From Prevotella sp. (GTDB lineage Bacteria > Bacteroidota > Bacteroidia > Bacteroidales > Bacteroidaceae), in contig JAGCPV010000120.1 of the NCBI GenBank assembly GCA_017965475.1, positions 1 to 36,742 of the forward strand: a stretch of 36,742 bases of DNA, written 5' to 3'. The position numbers and the translations under genes are program-made. Below the pieces are notes generated by a model, which saw only the letters and a list, made by a program, of their open reading frames with translations, was not told the DNA's origin and searched no databases. Below are positions 15,703 through 22,570 of the stretch, in pieces. Within the stretch, counting starts at the first letter, position 1. The number at the start of each line of letters is the position of its first letter.

Positions 15703-18261
15703 CTAAGAAATTATGGATTCCATTATGTTAGTAGCATCTTCGTTCTGGGCAATAGATTGTTCGAGTGCCTCAATTGACGCAATAACCTTTGAACCAATAC
15801 GGTCAATAACATTTCTGTCTTTTGGTATTGGTATTAGTATCTCTCCTATTACATTAGGCTCCAAATGCTCTTGGTTTGTTCCATAAGCATTCTTTAATAT
15901 AAGACTCTGTCCAATTGGTGATTTGAGGAACTGATAAACATAGCCACGCAGATTTTTATCATCAATAACGACTCTGATTAGATTATTTGTTGCAATATGT
16001 CCATCATGCATACTTAAAGCGTAAGATATACGCCCTAGTGTTCCTGAATCTGATATTAGAATATACCCTTTGTAGATGGTTAACTCTGCTAATTGTCGTA
16101 ACATTTGTTTTTTGCACTTTTTCTCATCAAGGTATTTTACATTATCAGAGTTGAGTTGTGTTATTGCTGTACCAGTGAAGTATTTGCGAATACCTTCTCC
16201 CTCTGTTATTCCTTGGTCTGCATAGGGGCGTTTAAATCTTGGGCCATTGAATACTGCCTGTGCTATTTCAGAAAGAGGCAAGACGTCAAAATCATCGCGT
16301 TCATTAAGCATAATTATTTTTTTCAAAGCTTCATTATGCTTTGGAAGGTAATGAATCGGATTAAATGAAAGCGACGCTTTATCAAGTTCATTAACGGATA
16401 TCGAGAAACGGAATTCACTTTCCATTAATTCTCCTTTGACAAACTGATGGTAACATTCTGCAATATCCGTTAGATCCTCATCTAATTGCAAATGCCCGTC
16501 AACTACTATTGGTTCTCCATTTGCATCTTTCCGTAACATAGTTTCTCCTCGACTATTTTGACCTACCTTATTGGAGATTGCCATGAAAATTCGATAATCT
16601 TTTGGTGGATTATCACATTTACGCATAAGAAGCACAGAAGCTTTTGAACCACAAAACGGTTCAAAAGTATCCTCATGAAGATTTATAACAGCCAACAATT
16701 CGCATTCGGAAAGGACTTTGCGTCTAATGGCCAATGCCTCTCTATTATCAAGTTGACCTTTGGCCATTACGATACATATAAGGCCATCTTTCTTTATCCA
16801 TTTTAAATATTGTTCCGTAAACAACAATTCTGGGGCTACACCAATGCCTTCATTCAGTTTCTCATCATAAACGACTTCACCCCAATTGTTCACATTCCAT
16901 GAATGGCCAATATCAAACTTGCTTAGAACGGTCTTATTCTTAATACGTATGTCATTCCCTGATCCAAATGGAGGATTCGATAAAATAACATTTGGCTTAC
17001 CAAAGCCGCATTTTTCACAGAAGCTTGCTGATAATTTTTCTGTTTCATTTAGACTATCAACACGCTCTATACCACCATGACCATCTTTCCCTAATAGCAT
17101 ATTGGCCTTAGCTATTTTTACAAGTTTTGGTGATATGTCTATACCAAACAAATTGTGAACAACTTTGGCGCGAAGTACCTCCTTTGCAGACTCTCCACGC
17201 TTTGAGTCCTTAATCTTCCTTATAATGTAGTTCATGGAAGTAATAAGAAATCCGCCACTTCCACATGAGGGGTCAAGAATTATCGATTTGTCATCCGGAT
17301 CAACCATCCTTACCATCATAGATACTACAAGACGATTAGTGAAGTATTGACCTCGTTCTCCTTTGAGATGTGAGGCCACATAGACTTCGTAGGCAGTACC
17401 AATAACATCGTAAGGTGACTCAAGGAAAGAATATTGCTGAAGTTGAGAAATAACGATTGCTAATTTTTCATCCGATACAGTTATTTCCTCACTCTCTGAG
17501 AACACATCAGGATAGCGCTCTTTTACAGCATTAAAGAGATCACGCACTCTCTTACATGCCGTTGCTCGTTTTACTGGGTCGTCATATTCTTCTTGTGTCA
17601 TTCGGAACTGACAAGCCTCGTCAGCACTTTCTTCATCCTCATGTTTAGCTAATAGGATTCGAGTCATATCAAGAGCAACATCTTCCGAGTCATTACCAGA
17701 ACGATACATGGCATTATGGCATCTTTTGAACGCAAGTTTCAAATCAACGGGAACAATAAGATCGCTCTTTTTATATTTTCCTACAGCATCCCAAGGTTCG
17801 CCGTTTCTTGGAATTCCGATAGTCTCATGAATCGTGTTGTCTTTTTCACGACGATAGAAGATAATTCGCTCACCATTTGTCCAAAAACCACCTTGTGCCG
17901 ATGTGGGAATTAGGTAGGATATCAATTGGTTGTCAGGCTCCTTGATATTAGGAGCCTTTATCTCAGCTATAAGTAAAATTTCTCCCTGCCTATTATTTGC
18001 CTTAGCTTCTGCATTGGTATAGACAACTATATCTGCACGCTTTGTTTCATCGCGACCAATTTGGATAGCCTTTTCTAAAGCAATTTGCTCCTTGCTGTAC
18101 TTGAATTCTTCAACAAGGATTCTCGCAGTTTTCTGTCTGATACGTTCTTCAGGCTTGTTTTCTCTACGAATATTGCTGTCAAGGTAGTCAATAATTTTAC
18201 CTTGTGCGTCCAGTCTGATTTGAAATTCTTGGGATTCAACCCATTCGTCAACAGTAATCAT
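15703..18261 (-). CDS. Single-chain restriction-methylation-specificity protein
   Basis: An 852-residue fusion. Residues 1-180 resemble the HsdR N-terminal nuclease domain, with D77 in RADIVVY and E100-x-K102 in IAEIKAP as the PD-(D/E)xK site. Residues ~280-560 form an HsdM-like N6-adenine methyltransferase with DPSCGSGGFL (330-339), FGIDISP and NPPFG (429-433). The C-terminus (about 655-850) is one HsdS-like target recognition domain with FNGPRFKR, a SDSGTLGR strand and a final helix, that is, half of a normal HsdS. This fits a type IIG or type I-like enzyme acting alone. It is more AT-rich than the flanking genes, has an Mrr gene behind it and a structured leader ahead. Exact class not provable here. 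Confidence 0.85.
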   Translation of the reverse strand: MITVDEWVESQEFQIRLDAQGKIIDYLDSNIRRENKPEERIRQKTARILVEEFKYSKEQIALEKAIQIGRDETKRADIVVYTNAEAKANNRQGEILLIAEIKAPNIKEPDNQLISYLIPTSAQGGFWTNGERIIFYRREKDNTIHETIGIPRNGEPWDAVGKYKKSDLIVPVDLKLAFKRCHNAMYRSGNDSEDVALDMTRILLAKHEDEESADEACQFRMTQEEYDDPVKRATACKRVRDLFNAVKERYPDVFSESEEITVSDEKLAIVISQLQQYSFLESPYDVIGTAYEVYVASHLKGERGQYFTNRLVVSMMVRMVDPDDKSIILDPSCGSGGFLITSMNYIIRKIKDSKRGESAKEVLRAKVVHNLFGIDISPKLVKIAKANMLLGKDGHGGIERVDSLNETEKLSASFCEKCGFGKPNVILSNPPFGSGNDIRIKNKTVLSKFDIGHSWNVNNWGEVVYDEKLNEGIGVAPELLFTEQYLKWIKKDGLICIVMAKGQLDNREALAIRRKVLSECELLAVINLHEDTFEPFCGSKASVLLMRKCDNPPKDYRIFMAISNKVGQNSRGETMLRKDANGEPIVVDGHLQLDEDLTDIAECYHQFVKGELMESEFRFSISVNELDKASLSFNPIHYLPKHNEALKKIIMLNERDDFDVLPLSEIAQAVFNGPRFKRPYADQGITEGEGIRKYFTGTAITQLNSDNVKYLDEKKCKKQMLRQLAELTIYKGYILISDSGTLGRISYALSMHDGHIATNNLIRVVIDDKNLRGYVYQFLKSPIGQSLILKNAYGTNQEHLEPNVIGEILIPIPKDRNVIDRIGSKVIASIEALEQSIAQNEDATNIMESIIS

Positions 18262-18560
18262 ACGCTAATATTTTTTAGCGCACCCTACTATCAATCACGC
18301 CAAGACGCAAAAAGGGCGTGATGCTCTTATTGCGTTCAGCAAGAGGCGAAGCCTAGGAAACTTGGTACCTCTGTAAATCACAAGATGCACCACGCGCCAT
18401 GCGTGTGCACCGCTATTATGATTTAACAGAGAACCATTTACGGCTCACCTGTCACATATTATTTCGTGCTTGTTATACCAATTTAAGTTTCCTAGGCTTG
18501 CTTGGCTGAACGCGAAATAATAGCGAGTGCTATTTGTCAGTCCGGATTTCTCCCCGAACC
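18262..18560 (-). ncRNA. Candidate structured leader or small RNA
   Basis: A 300-base non-coding stretch between a consensus promoter and the restriction-methylation gene. Read from the minus strand it folds into nested helices: a long outer pairing (18332-18340 with 18505-18513, 18349-18363 with 18485-18499), an inner 12-bp helix with one bulge (18369-18380 with 18419-18431), a hairpin inside that (18386-18395 with 18401-18409), a 5' hairpin (18519-18534) and an 8-bp hairpin (18294-18301 with 18315-18322). A last 6-bp hairpin (18263-18280) touches the start codon. No U-run terminator was seen, so it may be a cis leader rather than a free RNA. I do not recognise a known RNA family. Confidence 0.5.
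18332..18513. repeat. Long inverted repeat
   Basis: Arms GCGTTCAGC (18332-18340) plus AAGCCTAGGAAACTT (18349-18363) are the reverse complement of AAGTTTCCTAGGCTT (18485-18499) plus GCTGAACGC (18505-18513), all perfect, with an unpaired gap inside each arm. They enclose about 120 bases. The same repeat can be read as an RNA helix or as a recombination site. Confidence 0.9.
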
Positions 18561-18565
18561 GAGGG

Positions 18566-18596
18566 CAAAGATAGTAATTATTTCTTTAACAACAAA
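18566..18596 (-). promoter_or_regulatory. Promoter of the leader/RM operon
   Basis: Minus strand: TTTG (18593-18596), a 19-nt spacer, TATCTTTG (18566-18573). Full consensus. Transcription would start near 18560, about 300 nt ahead of the restriction-methylation start codon. Confidence 0.75.
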
Positions 18597-18615
18597 ACGA
18601 TTTTGTGTTTTTCTA

Positions 18616-18644
18616 TCAAAAAGGCACAGGATTGCTCCCGTGCC
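18616..18644 (-). terminator. Intrinsic terminator of the DUF4417 cassette
   Basis: Arms GGCAC (18623-18627) and GTGCC (18640-18644), with inner GG/CC pairing, followed in the minus direction by TTTTT. It ends the three-gene transcript about 65 bases after its last stop codon and isolates it from the RM operon. Confidence 0.7.
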
Positions 18645-18708
18645 CGATTGTCATATAGTGATTTCATCGATTAAAATACTTAACACAAGCAATAATATAC
18701 CACCCGAA

Positions 18709-19137
18709 TTAGTTCAGCGTAATGATATATGATCTATTAAGTACCTCTTCCAATGTTTTGCCATCAATCCTGATACCGTCCCAAAGTAAAGTACGATCTT
18801 CACACGAGAAGATTACTTCACCCTCTACATGGGTGTCCCCCTTACATTGGGAGTTGATATAAGGGCTGAAATCTTTATCACGAGGGAGCACCTTCACTTC
18901 TATGGGAGTACGCTCTGTGTGGATACCATAGAAGCTATCATTATCCACGTAGTAGAAAGCCAGATTCAAACCAACTTTCACTACTTCGAACTCGAATATC
19001 TCCTTCGAGACGAAGGAGCGGGCTTCCTGCTTTTCGCGTGCAGTCCATCCTAGTTGGTCAAGATAAAGATGCTCGTTAGCTCCAAAGAAATCCTTGACCA
19101 CAATAGTTCTGTTTCCTAATTTGTGTCTTTTTTCCAT
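18709..19137 (-). CDS. Unknown protein, third gene of phage-like cassette
   Basis: A 142-residue acidic soluble protein that I do not recognise. There is no signal peptide or membrane segment. Sequence features are mixed strands, an early REKQEARSF segment and a C-terminal RIDGKTLEEVLNRSY helix. It overlaps the preceding gene by 22 bases, so it is co-translated with the cassette, and it is followed by an intrinsic terminator. Its position after a possible effector could suggest a partner or immunity role, but nothing in the sequence proves that. Confidence 0.6.
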   Translation of the reverse strand: MEKRHKLGNRTIVVKDFFGANEHLYLDQLGWTAREKQEARSFVSKEIFEFEVVKVGLNLAFYYVDNDSFYGIHTERTPIEVKVLPRDKDFSPYINSQCKGDTHVEGEVIFSCEDRTLLWDGIRIDGKTLEEVLNRSYIITLN

Positions 19138-19589
19138 ATCTTACCTTTTTGATTAAAATCCACTATCTTAGCAATGAGCGTATCCAACTTAGAATCAATA
19201 GGAAAGTAGTTGGACTTGTCATGGCTCTTTCTTCCAATTATACCTGGTGAGATTTCACCCCAGAGATGAGAATGCGAACCATTCTCATTTTTGGAAAACG
19301 GGATGAGGTTTCCATGACTGTCAAACTTCAAGTCAACACTCACAGAGAGCTTTTCTTTCTGGTATATACCTATACCGGTAACAACAATCTTCCCGGTTTT
19401 CTTATCCACTGAGGCGAACAAGTATGTAGGACTATCTGAATTTGCATTCATTATAATCTTATCATGCTCGACATTTTCACCGAATAGCAACACTTTATGC
19501 CCATCTATCCGATATTCAGTTTCAATGTGGGTGCGACTGGCTTCAGGCACTCCACCAAACTCCTTAGAGTAAGAACCATTTCCTCCCAT
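19116..19589 (-). CDS. Unknown phage-like protein, second gene of cassette
   Basis: A 157-residue protein with no signal peptide. It begins MGGNGSYSKEFGGVPEASRT, then a RIDGHKVLLFG strand and a later HSHLWGE segment containing two histidines, and ends FNQKGKIWKKDTN. The glycine-rich opening and the His-x-His segment remind me of small modules at the ends of phage head proteins and of polymorphic toxins, but this is only an impression. It overlaps the DUF4417 gene by 26 bases and the third gene by 22 bases. Function unassigned. Confidence 0.6.
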   Translation of the reverse strand: MGGNGSYSKEFGGVPEASRTHIETEYRIDGHKVLLFGENVEHDKIIMNANSDSPTYLFASVDKKTGKIVVTGIGIYQKEKLSVSVDLKFDSHGNLIPFSKNENGSHSHLWGEISPGIIGRKSHDKSNYFPIDSKLDTLIAKIVDFNQKGKIWKKDTN

Positions 19590-20289
19590 AGCGTGATGAT
19601 TTTTCGTTGTCGTTTAAGAAATACGTACTGATACCCTCCACTTCGTTAGGTTGTTTAGCACCATAGCGTAGAATGTGGAGTGGCTGGAGAATGTCTATGA
19701 CGTAAGGATAGATAATCTGCCAATTTTCTTTGGCCCTCTTATCGCTCCCAATGCCTGAACTGTTCATGGCTATCACCGAATGTTTGGGATAGCCATCAAG
19801 ACAAGCCTCAATGATAGCAGGATCGACCACTACATTGGGTACCACGATGTTTCCTCTTGTTCCCACCCATGCCATGTGTAGCTTGTTGTAGAACGAGACA
19901 GCCATTTTCATTGGTATTGGCATTTCGGGCTTGATTGAGATGTCCAATCCGATCATCACCTTGTGGTGGGCAATCTTGTCATAATGACCATACGGGTCAT
20001 TGATGAAAGGTATCAGGTTCTTGTCGGGCGTGTAGAAATGCGGTATTACACCATCTACCGTAGTGTTTCCGAGACGATAGTAACAACAGATGTCGCGAGG
20101 TGTCTCAATTGTACATGTAGAGACTTTCGGCATCTGGTACTTAGATGTAAAGTTCACGTTCTCACACAAAGACATGCTGAACTGGTTGGTAGGCTGGAAT
20201 ATGCCGTGCCAACCAACATCTGTCTTGTCCTCATTTAGTTTTTCAGAGCCAAATTCGGTGAAAAGCTCAAGTTGTATGTTATCTGACAT
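19564..20289 (-). CDS. DUF4417 family protein
   Basis: A 241-residue protein whose middle and C-terminal parts match DUF4417: PHFYTPDKNLIPFINDPYG, a VMIGLDISIKPEMPIPMKM segment, a VPNVVVDP strand and a SVIAMNSSGIGSDKR loop. DUF4417 proteins are found mainly in phages and integrative elements and have no established function. I chose the ATG at 20289 (MSDNIQLELFTEFGSE); the frame is open 9 codons further, with a less plausible start. It is the first gene of a three-gene unit with 20-30 base overlaps. No consensus promoter was found directly upstream. Confidence 0.75.
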   Translation of the reverse strand: MSDNIQLELFTEFGSEKLNEDKTDVGWHGIFQPTNQFSMSLCENVNFTSKYQMPKVSTCTIETPRDICCYYRLGNTTVDGVIPHFYTPDKNLIPFINDPYGHYDKIAHHKVMIGLDISIKPEMPIPMKMAVSFYNKLHMAWVGTRGNIVVPNVVVDPAIIEACLDGYPKHSVIAMNSSGIGSDKRAKENWQIIYPYVIDILQPLHILRYGAKQPNEVEGISTYFLNDNEKSSRYGRKWFLL

Positions 20290-20353
20290 ATTTTTAAAAT
20301 ATATGCATTTAACCAAAACTTTTCTAATTCTCGTTCGGGAACTGGCTCTTTAT

Positions 20354-20384
20354 TTTGCAGTTTGCTTTATTTGTTTTAACTTTG
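20354..20384 (+). promoter_or_regulatory. Consensus promoter for plus-strand RNA
   Basis: TTTG (20354-20357), a 19-nt spacer, TAACTTTG (20377-20384). It points right, against every neighbouring gene, and no coding sequence follows on that strand. Confidence 0.75.
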
Positions 20385-20389
20385 CAAAT

Positions 20390-20503
20390 GCTTTATGGCC
20401 ACTCCCATTGGCGTAAAGTGCCGCCAGACTCTCCGAGCCTCGTAAACTAGTAGAGTCCAGCTCCTCGCCCTGCCGTAGTCCCCTACAGGTCAGGGCCTTT
20501 TTC
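20390..20503 (+). ncRNA. Candidate small RNA (~110 nt)
   Basis: The stretch runs from just after a consensus promoter to the T run of a strong intrinsic terminator. Internal pairing includes GACTCT with AGAGTC and a GGC/GCC hairpin near 20400-20425. No plus-strand open reading frame of note is present. It lies divergent to the DUF4417 cassette and convergent with the PIN gene. The 64-codon frame on the opposite strand is probably a by-product of the conserved RNA. I do not recognise the family. Confidence 0.6.
20467..20502 (+). terminator. Intrinsic terminator of the small RNA
   Basis: GCCCTG (20467-20472) pairs with CAGGGC (20491-20496), continued by CC/GG and GTAG/CTAC with two single-base bulges, giving 12 pairs around the loop TCCC, then CTTTTT. 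A strong terminator in the plus direction. Confidence 0.85.
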
Positions 20504-20544
20504 GTATTTAATATTTCATTTGCGTGTTCATGTCCTCCTTTCAA

Positions 20545-21063
20545 TTAGAGACTGCCGCGCCATTTCTCGATACGAAGATCGATCTCTGGCTTGGGGAGTC
20601 GGTGGTTGATACTATATAAAAGTTCGAGTTTATCAGCTGCTATGGCAGGGGTGATAACTTTATGTTCGACCATTTTGTCGAAAATGTAGATTGTTCCGTG
20701 TACTTCAACGCCGTCTTCAGCCGCCAGTCTGCGCAGGTTGCCATCACCAGTCAGGAGAATGTATTTATTTTCAGAAGCATATTGCCATACACTGAAATCG
20801 GCTATCCGGAGATTGCATCTTCTTCGTCGGCTATTGAAAAAGTTGATTAGTCTTAGCATCTCATCAGGCGTGAAGGCTTTGACTGTGAGGCATCGTGTCT
20901 GGACCAATGTTCTTACCTGGGCCTTCTGCTCTGGAACCGTCACTTCGGAAATGACAATGTCGGTGGTATGAACCTTCATGGGCAGAAGGAAGAACTGTTC
21001 CAGCACACCTGCTTCTATCAGGTCGATGAGGATATTTGTGTCGCTGACTACAATGATTTCCAT
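20545..21063 (-). CDS. PIN-domain RNase, toxin-like
   Basis: A 172-residue PIN-domain protein. The acidic metal site is complete: D8 (VVSDTNILIDL), E40 (VISEV), D89 (RIADFSVW) and D107 (TGDGNLR). The form resembles DUF3368-type predicted nucleases. Its ATG overlaps the stop of the upstream XRE-ImmA gene by one base (TAATG), so the two are coupled. Pairs of an XRE/ImmA-type regulator with a PIN protein are known as toxin-antitoxin-like modules. RNA target unknown. Confidence 0.85.
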   Translation of the reverse strand: MEIIVVSDTNILIDLIEAGVLEQFFLLPMKVHTTDIVISEVTVPEQKAQVRTLVQTRCLTVKAFTPDEMLRLINFFNSRRRRCNLRIADFSVWQYASENKYILLTGDGNLRRLAAEDGVEVHGTIYIFDKMVEHKVITPAIAADKLELLYSINHRLPKPEIDLRIEKWRGSL

Positions 21064-22145
21064 TAGAGTGTATTGGCGTTTTTGCGAACTGTGTTAATAC
21101 TGACTCCGAGGAGAGAGGCTGCCTTGGAGGTTGAGATGAGTTCGTGGGCCAGAGCACTATAGACCATTGCCTGGAAGTGAGTGGTGGCTTTCTCGGTGAA
21201 GCGAGACTTGACAATATACTCGTTGAAACTCGGACTTTGCCTTTTCCGGATGCAGAAGCCTCTGTATCGTCCTTCGCCAACAATCCCAAGGTCTTTGAGT
21301 TTATAGACTATTGCATCAATGGAAATGCCATAGTTGATGCTGAGTGATTCGAGTTCAGCATAAGCAATCTGGTCTTTGCTTTCAAATTGTGACAAAAGAA
21401 TCTCGCAGGGTAGCAACATCTCATTGGCAAAGGCGTTGCAGAGGTTCTCCTTCTGATGCTCGGTGAGTCCTACGGAGAAATGTTTATTATATAAAAGGTG
21501 ACAGAGTTCGTGGAGCGCAGTAAGTCGGCGACGCTCAATATGAGTGTTGGTGCTATTGAGCACAATGACCGGGGTCTTGTCGTTGACAATACCACTAACA
21601 CCATCGAAATCCTCTGGTGCCTCAGTGAGCAATACTTTAATGCCATGTACCTCTAGCAACTCCATGGTGTTCAGAATGGGCGCGTTGCCAAGTTGCCAGA
21701 CTTCCCTGACCTTCTGAGCCATTTTTACCATATCGCTGTTTAATGTCAGTGGCTGGGATGGTTTCAGAGACTCTGAGATTAGATCGTCAGATTTGACTTG
21801 GAGAATCTCTTCGATCTCCAGATAACGTTCCACTTCGTCCTGAATCTGGACTTTGAGCGCTTTCTGATCGCCAGCGGTGGTGTCGGACTTCTTGCGGAAA
21901 GACACCTTGAACTCGTCGAGATCGAACGTGAAGGGGCGGAAGAAATAGTCGAAGTCACAGCCGAGGGCTTCGGCCATGGCAATGATGATGGTGCTACTGG
22001 GCATCATCTTAGCCTTCTCATACTTGGAGATAGCCTGCTTGGTCACGATTCCGTTCATCTTTTCGCTGAGTTTCTCCATGGAAAGCCGGGCTTTGAGGCG
22101 GGCCTGCTGGAGACGCTTTGCGAAGGTCATTAAGTTGTTGTCCAT
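21063..22145 (-). CDS. XRE regulator with ImmA/IrrE metallopeptidase domain
   Basis: A 360-residue two-domain protein. The N-terminal helix-turn-helix (about 6-60, RLQQARLKARLSMEKLSEKM and KQAISKYEKAK) is XRE-type. The ImmA/IrrE zinc peptidase domain holds H212-E213-x-x-H216 (LHELCHLLYN) and a downstream E242 in AFANEMLLP. A second short HTH-like segment lies near the C-terminus (SKAASLLGVSINTVRKNA). I chose the ATG at 22145; the frame continues 21 codons upstream into the leader region. It is the first gene of the pair with the PIN toxin and probably regulates its own promoter through the inverted repeat at 22208-22242. Members of this family cleave partner proteins under stress (family knowledge). 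Confidence 0.88.
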   Translation of the reverse strand: MDNNLMTFAKRLQQARLKARLSMEKLSEKMNGIVTKQAISKYEKAKMMPSSTIIIAMAEALGCDFDYFFRPFTFDLDEFKVSFRKKSDTTAGDQKALKVQIQDEVERYLEIEEILQVKSDDLISESLKPSQPLTLNSDMVKMAQKVREVWQLGNAPILNTMELLEVHGIKVLLTEAPEDFDGVSGIVNDKTPVIVLNSTNTHIERRRLTALHELCHLLYNKHFSVGLTEHQKENLCNAFANEMLLPCEILLSQFESKDQIAYAELESLSINYGISIDAIVYKLKDLGIVGEGRYRGFCIRKRQSPSFNEYIVKSRFTEKATTHFQAMVYSALAHELISTSKAASLLGVSINTVRKNANTL

Positions 22146-22179
22146 ACCTATAATTATTATGTTTCTTTGGATTTGTTGA

Positions 22180-22209
22180 CAAAGATACAATAAAATCTGA
22201 TACGTCAAC
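22180..22209 (-). promoter_or_regulatory. Promoter of the XRE-ImmA/PIN pair
   Basis: Minus-strand TATCTTTG (22180-22187) is a -7 box. A GTTG (22206-22209) 18 nt further up is a weak -33 element and is overlapped by the inverted repeat. The leader to the ATG is about 30 nt. Confidence 0.55.
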
Positions 22210-22242
22210 TCGTCTTAATGGTTAAATCTTGTTAAGTCGAGT
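22208..22242. promoter_or_regulatory. Candidate operator (inverted repeat)
   Basis: ACTCGTCTTAA (22208-22218) and TTAAGTCGAGT (22232-22242) are inverted copies matching at 10 of 11 positions with a 13-nt spacer. It touches the -33 element of the XRE-ImmA promoter, a natural place for autorepression by the XRE domain. Confidence 0.5.
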
Positions 22243-22414
22243 ATAATTATTGTCGAGAGATGGTATTTTTAACGAAATCAGAAATAATAAAAAGTAAAAA
22301 GAAAATTCATTTACCCTTCAGTGGAGGTGTATGTTGCTAATATACAGAGAGTTACGCTAAAGGGTGTTTTTGGGGGCTTTTCGGAGAGCCCATAGCACAT
22401 CTGTAAGAAGGCAC

Positions 22415-22477
22415 TTTACGGTTCTAAAGGGCTCCTTTTCGTGTCTAAAGGACTACTTTACGATGCTAAAGGGCTCC
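22415..22477. repeat. Three tandem 21-bp repeats
   Basis: Three contiguous imperfect 21-base units (22415, 22436, 22457) of the form TTTACGnTnCTAAAGGGCTCC. A further partial copy (TTACGCTAAAGGG) lies at about 22350-22362. They occupy the spacer between the accessory island and the arabinose operon. A 60-codon plus-strand frame across them reads as a repetitive FTVLKGSF-type peptide and is probably not a gene. Confidence 0.8.
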
Positions 22478-22570
22478 TTTAGCGGAAGAAATCTTTACAG
22501 AATTTGCATTAAAAAGGATAAGGATCAAACTTATAGATACGTTTGATGAGCTGGGGGACAGACCCCAAAG

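Noticed and set aside
18262-18560. tmRNA, SRP RNA, RNase P RNA or 6S RNA
   Set aside because: None of the hallmark motifs of the first three was found, and the helix arrangement does not clearly match 6S RNA. Left as an unassigned structured RNA.
20350-20544. Minus-strand 64-codon frame reading SLAALYANGSGHKAF near its end
   Set aside because: It runs antisense across a stretch with a consensus plus-strand promoter, several helices and a strong plus-strand terminator, and has no promoter of its own. Best explained as a shadow of a small RNA.
18262-22208. CRISPR array or retron
   Set aside because: No regularly spaced direct repeats, no cas genes and no reverse transcriptase are present; the repeats seen are inverted or contiguous tandem.
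14007-22242. Insertion sequence or complete prophage
   Set aside because: No transposase, integrase, terminal inverted repeats or phage structural set was found. Only one gene trio looks phage-like.
22364-22546. Plus-strand 60-codon frame across the tandem repeats
   Set aside because: The frame exists because the repeat unit is 21 bases (a multiple of three). There is no promoter, and the peptide is only the repeat in translation.
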